This document shows positions 1 through 13,270 of a DNA stretch of 64,000 nucleotides, piece after piece. Position 1 is the first letter of the stretch. Each line of letters begins with the position of its first letter. The position numbers were made by a program, and so were the translations under genes. Source of the DNA: Melieria omissa (taxonomy: Eukaryota > Arthropoda > Insecta > Diptera > Ulidiidae); contig OZ020268.1 of assembly GCA_963971225.1 (NCBI GenBank), forward strand, positions 57,101,900 to 57,165,899. Direction: 5' to 3'. The notes under the pieces are model-generated. The model searched no databases. It was not told the origin of the DNA and saw only the letters and a program-made list of their open reading frames with translations.

Positions 1-381
1 GCGAGCATGGCAGGCTAAGAGCGGCTGCAGGTGGACGAAACTTATGCTTCCCGCCATATCCGACAAATGCTCATAGTTTCTTTTGTCACAAGGCAGAAGG
101 GACTGCAGGCAGATGGTCGGGTTAATGACAGACCATTTTCCATGGGCAAAGCACATGGAAATGGTAGGCATATCTGACAGTGCCTTATGTCCTGCCTGTC
201 GGGAGGACGTTGAGACGGCGGAACAGTTCCTGTGTCTCTGCCCCGCGTTCGCTCGTATCAGGTCTGAGACGTTTCGCACCGATGTGCTAAGAAGCGACCA
301 CCTTGGGCTCTTGGCACCCCAGGATCTATCAAGGTTTCTTCGGAAATCGGGTAGATTAAAGGCATTTAAGGCAACATTTTA
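1..381 (+). mobile_element. 3' end of a non-LTR retrotransposon ORF2 (fragment)
   Basis: Reading the frame that starts at position 2 gives an ORF2 C-terminal tail. It begins in a poorly preserved stretch with one stop just before position 80, then runs through DCRQMVGLMTDHFPWAKHM and a cysteine-rich knuckle, CPACREDVETAEQFLCLCPAF, to a TAG at about 380. This Cys-X2-Cys, then ETAEqFLC-CPAF pattern is typical of the region after the RNase H domain in insect non-LTR elements (I or LOA type). The rest of the element lies outside the window to the left. The internal stop marks it as dead. The clade is uncertain because neither the reverse transcriptase nor RNase H is visible. Confidence 0.75.
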
Positions 382-2024
382 GAATATTGAGCTTAGTGCA
401 AAATATTAAAAGTCAAGGAGAACCAGATTCGTAACTTAAACCGTTTTCGAGCTACGGTTAATCAAAAAGTGATAACCGTCAAATGATCGCTCCCGGTAGT
501 TCTAGTGTTAAGGGGTGTAGAGTGAGAAGTAGAGAGTGCAGGGCATTTCCCAAACTGTGATACAGAAATGTTTGCCCGTAAAATTTGCCTTATACTCTAA
601 TAAATGATTCACAAATGTTCTTAAAGGTTTCCCCTACATTCTTGTCTTGTCTCCATTTCTAAGCACACACGCCATCATGTGGTTTCATCAATTTAATCAC
701 CAAAAATTTCCTGTAATATATTAAGGCGAAAGAAATTAATCCTAATTTCCACTAGCGAGTATTGTACTGTGCTCGAAACTTTGGTATAGCAAAAATGTCT
801 GCATAGTAAGAAAGGCAATAACTATTAAAAACTTAATGCAGTGCTTATGTGCATAGCTGAAATTCATATCTTCCATTCATATTTAACGAGCTATTTATTT
901 ATTTAGGAGCATATTTCATAATCAGCTCAGAAGGCAGCGCCCGCTTTGCAGCTTCTACGCAGATGATTAATTATTTCGGCCTTTATGCAGTGTAAACAAG
1001 CAATAGAAACAACAACAACAGCAACAAAAGCAACTGACTACTAAAAACAGATGAATAGAAGAAGCAGAAGCATAGAGCAAATGTAAATCAAGTCCGTGAA
1101 CACGTTTCGACTAAGGAATGAAGGCCACAAAATGCAAATAACTTTGGCTGTTCAATACACGCCCGACGGGCCGAACAGTCACCCAGTCAGCTACACTCTG
1201 CACGTCAATGCAAAATTGCCACATCAAATTCTATGACTAGTCAAAAACAACAAACAAGCACACAAGCGGCGCGCAAAGCGTCTAAGGACTCGGCGGCAAG
1301 CGCCCGAAAAAAGGCAACTGGGTTGGGCGTACAAAAAGGAAGACGGTGAGCGACGAGGGACACAGAGGTTTAGTTTCGGAAGCGTGCAATTTTAAGCTGT
1401 GTGACATTGAGAAAAACTGCAAAGGGTCCATGACATCTGGCCCTCACAACGCACATTTAAATAATAATAACAGAGGCGCTTTTGCTATTCTCGTTGTTGT
1501 TGCTTTTGACATTCATTTGTATTGCTTTTTAAAGTAAACAATTCGACCCGAATATTTTTCCTATTTAAATACTTTACTATCGAAATAAATATGTATGTAT
1601 GTATGTTGTTGTGGGACAGAGGCATATAAAAATGTTTGCATGAGTGACGGCAACCTTGACTATAAAATGTGCCTTTTAGTGGACAATTTTTGTTTTTAAG
1701 TTTCCTTTCAATGTTTGCTGTAAGTCAAATGGAGCTACAGCGGGTACAGAGGGTTTGCAAATATTGTTAAAAGCAAATGTTGCTGACTAGCACCAAATAA
1801 AATAATTTACGGTCCAGCTTACTTATGGATTTTACGTCTGTTAGATTAAAGTATTTGACATTTACATTTTCAGTTGAGGGTGCAAATGGTTTAAGAGGCA
1901 CAACACCTCGACTTTTGACGGGAACTTATGCTAAACGAAAGTACTCTCTTCTGGTACTCATGGATCCTTCATAAAGCACACTTACAGAGTCAAGCGCAGA
2001 GTGCAACATACCTATATACCTAAC
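382..2024. other. Non-coding spacer before the satellite
   Basis: AT-rich sequence with short CAA runs (about 1009-1030) and a short TATG run near 1590-1605. The small open frame at 1346-1537 has no recognisable motif and ends in low-complexity sequence. I see no gene, RNA or transposon boundary here. Confidence 0.6.
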
Positions 2025-5000
2025 TATATCTATATCTATATCTATATCTATATCTATATCTATATCTATATCTATATCTATATCTATATCTATATCTATA
2101 TCTATATCTATATCTATATCTATATCTATATCTATATCTATATCTATATCTATATCTATATCTATATCTATATCTATATCTATATCTATATCTATATCTA
2201 TATCTATATCTATATCTATATCTATATCTATATCTATATCTATATCTATATCTATATCTATATCTATATCTATATCTATATCTATATCTATATCTATATC
2301 TATATCTATATCTATATCTATATCTATATCTATATCTATATCTATATCTATATCTATATCTATATCTATATCTATATCTATATCTATATCTATATCTATA
2401 TCTATATCTATATCTATATCTATATCTATATCTATATCTATATCTATATCTATATCTATATCTATATCTATATCTATATCTATATCTATATCTATATCTA
2501 TATCTATATCTATATCTATATCTATATCTATATCTATATCTATATCTATATCTATATCTATATCTATATCTATATCTATATCTATATCTATATCTATATC
2601 TATATCTATATCTATATCTATATCTATATCTATATCTATATCTATATCTATATCTATATCTATATCTATATCTATATCTATATCTATATCTATATCTATA
2701 TCTATATCTATATCTATATCTATATCTATATCTATATCTATATCTATATCTATATCTATATCTATATCTATATCTATATCTATATCTATATCTATATCTA
2801 TATCTATATCTATATCTATATCTATATCTATATCTATATCTATATCTATATCTATATCTATATCTATATCTATATCTATATCTATATCTATATCTATATC
2901 TATATCTATATCTATATCTATATCTATATCTATATCTATATCTATATCTATATCTATATCTATATCTATATCTATATCTATATCTATATCTATATCTATA
3001 TCTATATCTATATCTATATCTATATCTATATCTATATCTATATCTATATCTATATCTATATCTATATCTATATCTATATCTATATCTATATCTATATCTA
3101 TATCTATATCTATATCTATATCTATATCTATATCTATATCTATATCTATATCTATATCTATATCTATATCTATATCTATATCTATATCTATATCTATATC
3201 TATATCTATATCTATATCTATATCTATATCTATATCTATATCTATATCTATATCTATATCTATATCTATATCTATATCTATATCTATATCTATATCTATA
3301 TCTATATCTATATCTATATCTATATCTATATCTATATCTATATCTATATCTATATCTATATCTATATCTATATCTATATCTATATCTATATCTATATCTA
3401 TATCTATATCTATATCTATATCTATATCTATATCTATATCTATATCTATATCTATATCTATATCTATATCTATATCTATATCTATATCTATATCTATATC
3501 TATATCTATATCTATATCTATATCTATATCTATATCTATATCTATATCTATATCTATATCTATATCTATATCTATATCTATATCTATATCTATATCTATA
3601 TCTATATCTATATCTATATCTATATCTATATCTATATCTATATCTATATCTATATCTATATCTATATCTATATCTATATCTATATCTATATCTATATCTA
3701 TATCTATATCTATATCTATATCTATATCTATATCTATATCTATATCTATATCTATATCTATATCTATATCTATATCTATATCTATATCTATATCTATATC
3801 TATATCTATATCTATATCTATATCTATATCTATATCTATATCTATATCTATATCTATATCTATATCTATATCTATATCTATATCTATATCTATATCTATA
3901 TCTATATCTATATCTATATCTATATCTATATCTATATCTATATCTATATCTATATCTATATCTATATCTATATCTATATCTATATCTATATCTATATCTA
4001 TATCTATATCTATATCTATATCTATATCTATATCTATATCTATATCTATATCTATATCTATATCTATATCTATATCTATATCTATATCTATATCTATATC
4101 TATATCTATATCTATATCTATATCTATATCTATATCTATATCTATATCTATATCTATATCTATATCTATATCTATATCTATATCTATATCTATATCTATA
4201 TCTATATCTATATCTATATCTATATCTATATCTATATCTATATCTATATCTATATCTATATCTATATCTATATCTATATCTATATCTATATCTATATCTA
4301 TATCTATATCTATATCTATATCTATATCTATATCTATATCTATATCTATATCTATATCTATATCTATATCTATATCTATATCTATATCTATATCTATATC
4401 TATATCTATATCTATATCTATATCTATATCTATATCTATATCTATATCTATATCTATATCTATATCTATATCTATATCTATATCTATATCTATATCTATA
4501 TCTATATCTATATCTATATCTATATCTATATCTATATCTATATCTATATCTATATCTATATCTATATCTATATCTATATCTATATCTATATCTATATCTA
4601 TATCTATATCTATATCTATATCTATATCTATATCTATATCTATATCTATATCTATATCTATATCTATATCTATATCTATATCTATATCTATATCTATATC
4701 TATATCTATATCTATATCTATATCTATATCTATATCTATATCTATATCTATATCTATATCTATATCTATATCTATATCTATATCTATATCTATATCTATA
4801 TCTATATCTATATCTATATCTATATCTATATCTATATCTATATCTATATCTATATCTATATCTATATCTATATCTATATCTATATCTATATCTATATCTA
4901 TATCTATATCTATATCTATATCTATATCTATATCTATATCTATATCTATATCTATATCTATATCTATATCTATATCTATATCTATATCTATATCTATATC

Positions 5001-8000
5001 TATATCTATATCTATATCTATATCTATATCTATATCTATATCTATATCTATATCTATATCTATATCTATATCTATATCTATATCTATATCTATATCTATA
5101 TCTATATCTATATCTATATCTATATCTATATCTATATCTATATCTATATCTATATCTATATCTATATCTATATCTATATCTATATCTATATCTATATCTA
5201 TATCTATATCTATATCTATATCTATATCTATATCTATATCTATATCTATATCTATATCTATATCTATATCTATATCTATATCTATATCTATATCTATATC
5301 TATATCTATATATATCTATATCTATATCTATATCTATATCTATATCTATATCTATATCTATATCTATATCTATATCTATATCTATATCTATATCTATATC
5401 TATATCTATATCTATATCTATATCTATATCTATATCTATATCTATATCTATATCTATATCTATATCTATATCTATATCTATATCTATATCTATATCTATA
5501 TCTATATCTATATCTATATCTATATCTATATCTATATCTATATCTATATCTATATCTATATCTATATCTATATCTATATCTATATCTATATCTATATCTA
5601 TATCTATATCTATATCTATATCTATATCTATATCTATATCTATATCTATATCTATATCTATATCTATATCTATATCTATATCTATATCTATATCTATATC
5701 TATATCTATATCTATATCTATATCTATATCTATATCTATATCTATATCTATATCTATATCTATATCTATATCTATATCTATATCTATATCTATATCTATA
5801 TCTATATCTATATCTATATATCTATATCTATATCTATATCTATATCTATATCTATATCTATATCTATATCTATATCTATATCTATATCTATATCTATATC
5901 TATATCTATATCTATATCTATATCTATATCTATATCTATATCTATATCTATATCTATATCTATATCTATATCTATATCTATATCTATATCTATATCTATA
6001 TCTATATCTATATCTATATCTATATCTATATCTATATCTATATCTATATCTATATCTATATCTATATCTATATCTATATCTATATCTATATCTATATCTA
6101 TATCTATATCTATATCTATATCTATATCTATATCTATATCTATATCTATATCTATATCTATATCTATATCTATATCTATATCTATATCTATATCTATATC
6201 TATATCTATATCTATATCTATATCTATATCTATATCTATATCTATATCTATATCTATATCTATATCTATATCTATATCTATATCTATATCTATATCTATA
6301 TCTATATCTATATCTATATCTATATCTATATCTATATCTATATCTATATCTATATCTATATCTATATCTATATCTATATCTATATCTATATCTATATCTA
6401 TATCTATATCTATATCTATATCTATATCTATATCTATATCTATATCTATATCTATATCTATATCTATATCTATATCTATATCTATATCTATATCTATATC
6501 TATATCTATATCTATATCTATATCTATATCTATATCTATATCTATATCTATATCTATATCTATATCTATATCTATATCTATATCTATATCTATATCTATA
6601 TCTATATCTATATCTATATCTATATCTATATCTATATCTATATCTATATCTATATCTATATCTATATCTATATCTATATCTATATCTATATCTATATCTA
6701 TATCTATATCTATATCTATATCTATATCTATATCTATATCTATATCTATATCTATATCTATATCTATATCTATATCTATATCTATATCTATATCTATATC
6801 TATATCTATATCTATATCTATATCTATATCTATATCTATATCTATATCTATATCTATATCTATATCTATATCTATATCTATATCTATATCTATATCTATA
6901 TCTATATCTATATCTATATCTATATCTATATCTATATCTATATCTATATCTATATCTATATCTATATCTATATCTATATCTATATCTATATCTATATCTA
7001 TATCTATATCTATATCTATATCTATATCTATATCTATATCTATATCTATATCTATATCTATATCTATATCTATATCTATATCTATATCTATATCTATATC
7101 TATATCTATATCTATATCTATATCTATATCTATATCTATATCTATATCTATATCTATATCTATATCTATATCTATATCTATATCTATATCTATATCTATA
7201 TCTATATCTATATCTATATCTATATCTATATCTATATCTATATCTATATCTATATCTATATCTATATCTATATCTATATCTATATCTATATCTATATCTA
7301 TATCTATATCTATATCTATATCTATATCTATATCTATATCTATATCTATATCTATATCTATATCTATATCTATATCTATATCTATATCTATATCTATATC
7401 TATATCTATATCTATATCTATATCTATATCTATATCTATATCTATATCTATATCTATATCTATATCTATATCTATATCTATATCTATATCTATATCTATA
7501 TCTATATCTATATCTATATCTATATCTATATCTATATCTATATCTATATCTATATCTATATCTATATCTATATCTATATCTATATCTATATCTATATCTA
7601 TATCTATATCTATATCTATATCTATATCTATATCTATATCTATATCTATATCTATATCTATATCTATATCTATATCTATATCTATATCTATATCTATATC
7701 TATATCTATATCTATATCTATATCTATATCTATATCTATATCTATATCTATATCTATATCTATATCTATATCTATATCTATATCTATATCTATATCTATA
7801 TCTATATCTATATCTATATCTATATCTATATCTATATCTATATCTATATCTATATCTATATCTATATCTATATCTATATCTATATCTATATCTATATCTA
7901 TATCTATATCTATATCTATATCTATATCTATATCTATATCTATATCTATATCTATATCTATATCTATATCTATATCTATATCTATATCTATATCTATATC

Positions 8001-10856
8001 TATATCTATATCTATATCTATATCTATATCTATATCTATATCTATATCTATATCTATATCTATATCTATATCTATATCTATATCTATATCTATATCTATA
8101 TCTATATCTATATCTATATCTATATCTATATCTATATCTATATCTATATCTATATCTATATCTATATCTATATCTATATCTATATCTATATCTATATCTA
8201 TATCTATATCTATATCTATATCTATATCTATATCTATATCTATATCTATATCTATATCTATATCTATATCTATATCTATATCTATATCTATATCTATATC
8301 TATATCTATATCTATATCTATATCTATATCTATATCTATATCTATATCTATATCTATATCTATATCTATATCTATATCTATATCTATATCTATATCTATA
8401 TCTATATCTATATCTATATCTATATCTATATCTATATCTATATCTATATCTATATCTATATCTATATCTATATCTATATCTATATCTATATCTATATCTA
8501 TATCTATATCTATATCTATATCTATATCTATATCTATATCTATATCTATATCTATATCTATATCTATATCTATATCTATATCTATATCTATATCTATATC
8601 TATATCTATATCTATATCTATATCTATATCTATATCTATATCTATATCTATATCTATATCTATATCTATATCTATATCTATATCTATATCTATATCTATA
8701 TCTATATCTATATCTATATCTATATCTATATCTATATCTATATCTATATCTATATCTATATCTATATCTATATCTATATCTATATCTATATCTATATCTA
8801 TATCTATATCTATATCTATATCTATATCTATATCTATATCTATATCTATATCTATATCTATATCTATATCTATATCTATATCTATATCTATATCTATATC
8901 TATATCTATATCTATATCTATATCTATATCTATATCTATATCTATATCTATATCTATATCTATATCTATATCTATATCTATATCTATATCTATATCTATA
9001 TCTATATCTATATCTATATCTATATCTATATCTATATCTATATCTATATCTATATCTATATCTATATCTATATCTATATCTATATCTATATCTATATCTA
9101 TATCTATATCTATATCTATATCTATATCTATATCTATATCTATATCTATATCTATATCTATATCTATATCTATATCTATATCTATATCTATATCTATATC
9201 TATATCTATATCTATATCTATATCTATATCTATATCTATATCTATATCTATATCTATATCTATATCTATATCTATATCTATATCTATATCTATATCTATA
9301 TCTATATCTATATCTATATCTATATCTATATCTATATCTATATCTATATCTATATCTATATCTATATCTATATCTATATCTATATCTATATCTATATCTA
9401 TATCTATATCTATATCTATATCTATATCTATATCTATATCTATATCTATATCTATATCTATATCTATATCTATATCTATATCTATATCTATATCTATATC
9501 TATATCTATATCTATATCTATATCTATATCTATATCTATATCTATATCTATATCTATATCTATATCTATATCTATATCTATATCTATATCTATATCTATA
9601 TCTATATCTATATCTATATCTATATCTATATCTATATCTATATCTATATCTATATCTATATCTATATCTATATCTATATCTATATCTATATCTATATCTA
9701 TATCTATATCTATATCTATATCTATATCTATATCTATATCTATATCTATATCTATATCTATATCTATATCTATATCTATATCTATATCTATATCTATATC
9801 TATATCTATATCTATATCTATATCTATATCTATATCTATATCTATATCTATATCTATATCTATATCTATATCTATATCTATATCTATATCTATATCTATA
9901 TCTATATCTATATCTATATCTATATCTATATCTATATCTATATCTATATCTATATCTATATCTATATCTATATCTATATCTATATCTATATCTATATCTA
10001 TATCTATATCTATATCTATATCTATATCTATATCTATATCTATATCTATATCTATATCTATATCTATATCTATATCTATATCTATATCTATATCTATATC
10101 TATATCTATATCTATATCTATATCTATATCTATATCTATATCTATATCTATATCTATATCTATATCTATATCTATATCTATATCTATATCTATATCTATA
10201 TCTATATCTATATCTATATCTATATCTATATCTATATCTATATCTATATCTATATCTATATCTATATCTATATCTATATCTATATCTATATCTATATCTA
10301 TATCTATATCTATATCTATATCTATATCTATATCTATATCTATATCTATATCTATATCTATATCTATATCTATATCTATATCTATATCTATATCTATATC
10401 TATATCTATATCTATATCTATATCTATATCTATATCTATATCTATATCTATATCTATATCTATATCTATATCTATATCTATATCTATATCTATATCTATA
10501 TCTATATCTATATCTATATCTATATCTATATCTATATCTATATCTATATCTATATCTATATCTATATCTATATCTATATCTATATCTATATCTATATCTA
10601 TATCTATATCTATATCTATATCTATATCTATATCTATATCTATATCTATATCTATATCTATATCTATATCTATATCTATATCTATATCTATATCTATATC
10701 TATATCTATATCTATATCTATATCTATATCTATATCTATATCTATATCTATATCTATATCTATATCTATATCTATATCTATATCTATATCTATATCTATA
10801 TCTATATCTATATCTATATCTATATCTATATCTATATCTATATCTATACCTATACC
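2025..10856. repeat. Hexanucleotide satellite (TATATC)n / (GATATA)n, about 8.8 kb
   Basis: From 2025 to 10844 the sequence is the unit TATATC repeated head to tail, followed by two TATACC units (10845-10856) and a partial TATA. By phase I count 547 canonical units, a 10-nt variant unit (5307-5316, TATATATATC), 83 units, an 8-nt variant (5815-5822, TATATATC), and 837 units. I see no substitution in the interior. The left edge (2008-2024) contains TACC-like variants similar to those at the right edge. All three plus frames and two of three minus frames are stop-free, which yields very long dipeptide-repeat frames with no coding meaning. This is either a young, homogenised simple satellite or partly an assembly or consensus product. 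Confidence 0.97.
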
Positions 10857-10860
10857 TATA

Positions 10861-12900
10861 AAGTCTTAGGTTCTCCCACATGGGCAGCCCGGTCTTAGTC
10901 TCTTCTTAGGTTTTTGTCATCTTTCGTGCAATTTTCCTCTTTCATTATAAATTCATTTTTAATTTATTTTCTTGGGATCACTTAACTTTCCATTACTTTA
11001 CTGGCGGCCTTGACCAACTATAGCTACCGCTGTATGCAACTCTCCCTTTCGCACTTTCTCCTAAAATAGTTTATACCCTTGGCTACCCTTGGGTTGGTTT
11101 CTATCCTTTCTAGGCTCACTTTACTCAACTTTTACGCACCTCTTCTCTTCAACCGCACCATTTCTCGCTGAACTCGCTACTAACGCTTCTCTCTCTCCCC
11201 TCTTTTCCTCACGCTTCTCATATGCGCGCCCTCGTTAACAAAAAAGTCTTTTGCCTTTTTGAATTTTTGCCTGTTGCCTGCAAGTCCTTAAAATTTATGA
11301 ACCAGTTGAAATTTGGAGTAAAAGGCAATTTTAACGCAACTTTTTGCCAGTTTTTCTCTACAGCTGCCCTATGAATACATATCTACATATGATATACATA
11401 CATATGCACATTATGTATGCGTATTATGTACTTTTGGTTATATGCATGAATGCAATGCACCTTTTCAACGCTCATATTTAAAAAACTCGCACGCTCCATT
11501 GGGCACATTTCCAATTTTGAACTGTGTACACGAGTTTGATGTTTTTACAACGCGGAACAAGTAAAAACAGCCGTTCTGTGTGTTTTAAGGAATCAGCAAC
11601 ACGACAACTGACAACCACCAAGTTGCTGGCCAAGAGTTGATTTAAAATCAATGAGTCCAGACGTGAAATTGTTGGATCAAAGCTAAATACTATAAATGCG
11701 AGACTGTGACAGGGACATGAAAAGAGGAAGAGAGAGAATGATATGGCCGCAATCATTATGATGGAAAATCTGATTAAAGCAATTACGCAAAATATCAGCC
11801 AGGATTAATTTTTTGTTTGTTTGTAGCTATAAGGTTGGCAAACGAATGATTTGCCAGGCGATTGGCAACGCTGAGCGCTAGCGGCATGAAACCGAAGCCA
11901 AATTGAACTTTGGCAATTCGACAGTAAGTAGTTCAACATTATACTATATGTGGTATATATATATTTTGTGTTGGTGCAGTGGAGAGTGGCTCAGAGCTAA
12001 CGAGCACTTTGCGCCCACGTGGGGTCAGCCAACAAGCAATCAACTGCCCATTTGCCACTAGTTGGACGAGTGATGACCCAAAGTGGGCTGCTAGTTGGCT
12101 CTAAAAAAAGAAAGGAAAAGAGACAGAAATATAGCGCGCACTGTGTTAGTGTTCGCGGTCGCATTAAGTAGCTCAACGTTTGGCCGACTGCGGCAATTCA
12201 CTGAAACGTAAACGCGAAATGCAGCGCAATTTTTTCTACCATTACCTTTTGAGTTTGGCGCTGCGCTTAGGAATTGTACAATTTATTATTTATGCGCGCT
12301 GAATTAAGTATCTTCAATTAATGCCGCCGCCGCCGCTTGCAATGCTTTCTAATTAAGCACTCGACGCACGCTCGAGTGTGATGGCGTTCGGTGCACGCTG
12401 CAAGCAGGCGGCTCGAGTGCTCGTATTGACATAATTATGGATTCAATTAACTTGTAAACATTTCAACCGCCGCCACAACGCGCGCACACATTCACCTAAC
12501 CGAGCGGCGTTACACTTCATGCGCTGTGCGCGTGCCCGACTGCAGTTGCTGCTCTCAAGTATTTGTGGCATTTAAAACACGCTGTGCAATTTCGCAAAAT
12601 TCAACGCACACACACATATACAAATGCAGCCATATTCACATAAACACGCAGCGCGACGCGTACCAGCGCAGCCATTTTTGGTGGCGTTGAGCGGTTACCA
12701 AGTTGCAAAATGCAACATGGCTGTTAAGGTGGTTAGGGTTCGAAAGCTTACTGAGCACATTTTTTAACAGAAACGTGCTAAAAATTCTAGAAAATAACTA
12801 AATGAAATAGTAAATATTCAGTTATACGGATATCATCCAGTTAAAAACAACTATTCAGTACTATTTATCAGGAAATACTTTGAGGTAAATTTATACTACT
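10861..12900. other. Non-coding spacer after the satellite
   Basis: Mixed-composition sequence: CT-rich up to about 11.25 kb, then AT-rich, then moderately GC-rich with CG-containing clusters at 12.3-12.7 kb. The minus-strand open frame at 11478-11756 shows no motif. I recognise no exon, RNA gene or transposon end. Confidence 0.55.
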
Positions 12901-12911
12901 TTATGAGGGAA
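12901..12911. repeat. Target-site duplication, left copy (SINE)
   Basis: TTATGAGGGAA occurs here and again at 13260-13270, exactly flanking the tRNA-derived element. This matches the duplication left by LINE-mediated retroposition. Confidence 0.85.
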
Positions 12912-13259
12912 TTGCCGGCCTCGATAGTCAAGCGGGTAGCGCGCTGGCTTCTCATACCAAAGGCTCCAGGTTCGATTCCTGGCTCGGGCTGGTGAACAAG
13001 AATCGCACAAGTGCGCTCTTGGCAGGCAATGGCAATACCTCCAAGTGTGAACGAAAAACTGCCAATCGCCGTTCGGATTCGGCGTTAAACTGTAGGTCCC
13101 CCCCTTTCCCCATCCGCTTGAAATGTGTGCTGTAACATATATGTTGGCAAAACAGTATTGCATACACAGTTCAAAAAACGGGTGAAATATGTAGTATCAC
13201 AATGGGTCTTTCAGGCCTCCGAGTGTGTCTCTTATAGAGGCAGCCACCGCAACGTAACC
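12912..13259 (+). mobile_element. Full-length tRNA-derived SINE
   Basis: The 348-bp unit begins with a tRNA-like head of about 75 bp. It has an A-box-like TAGTCAAGCGG (12925-12935), a perfect B box GGTTCGATTCC (12969-12979), and a T-arm stem CCAGG/CCTGG. The anticodon-arm region reads TTCTCATACC, which suggests a methionine-type (CAT) tRNA ancestor. The body contains CGCCGTTCGGATTCGGCG followed by AACTGTAGGTCCC, similar to dispersed repeats I recall from tephritid flies. The tail ends ...CGCAACGTAACC with no poly-A. An 11-bp direct repeat flanks both ends. The element has no protein; it would be transcribed by RNA polymerase III and mobilised by a partner LINE. The family name is unknown to me. 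Confidence 0.8.
12925..12979 (+). promoter_or_regulatory. Internal RNA polymerase III promoter (A and B boxes) of the SINE
   Basis: TAGTCAAGCGG (12925-12935) fits the A-box pattern TRGYNNANNNG. GGTTCGATTCC (12969-12979) is a perfect match to the B-box consensus. The 33-bp gap between them is the normal tRNA spacing. Confidence 0.75.
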
Positions 13260-13270
13260 TTATGAGGGAA
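13260..13270. repeat. Target-site duplication, right copy (SINE)
   Basis: Second copy of TTATGAGGGAA, directly after the SINE tail. Confidence 0.85.

Noticed and set aside
2025..10856. CRISPR array or telomere
   Set aside because: No spacers, and the unit is uniform; organism is an animal. The unit is not a known insect telomere repeat.
2001..10898. Very long open frames over the satellite (about 2,950 codons on both strands)
   Set aside because: They are direct translations of a 6-bp repeat lacking stops. There is no start context, domain or codon variety, so they are not genes.
12360..12700. CpG-containing, GC-richer patch as a promoter
   Set aside because: Insects do not use CpG-island promoters in this sense, and no exon, TATA/Inr pair or transcript evidence is visible.
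12901..13000. Functional tRNA gene
   Set aside because: The B box and T-arm are good, but the acceptor stem does not pair properly and the sequence continues into a SINE body with a target duplication.
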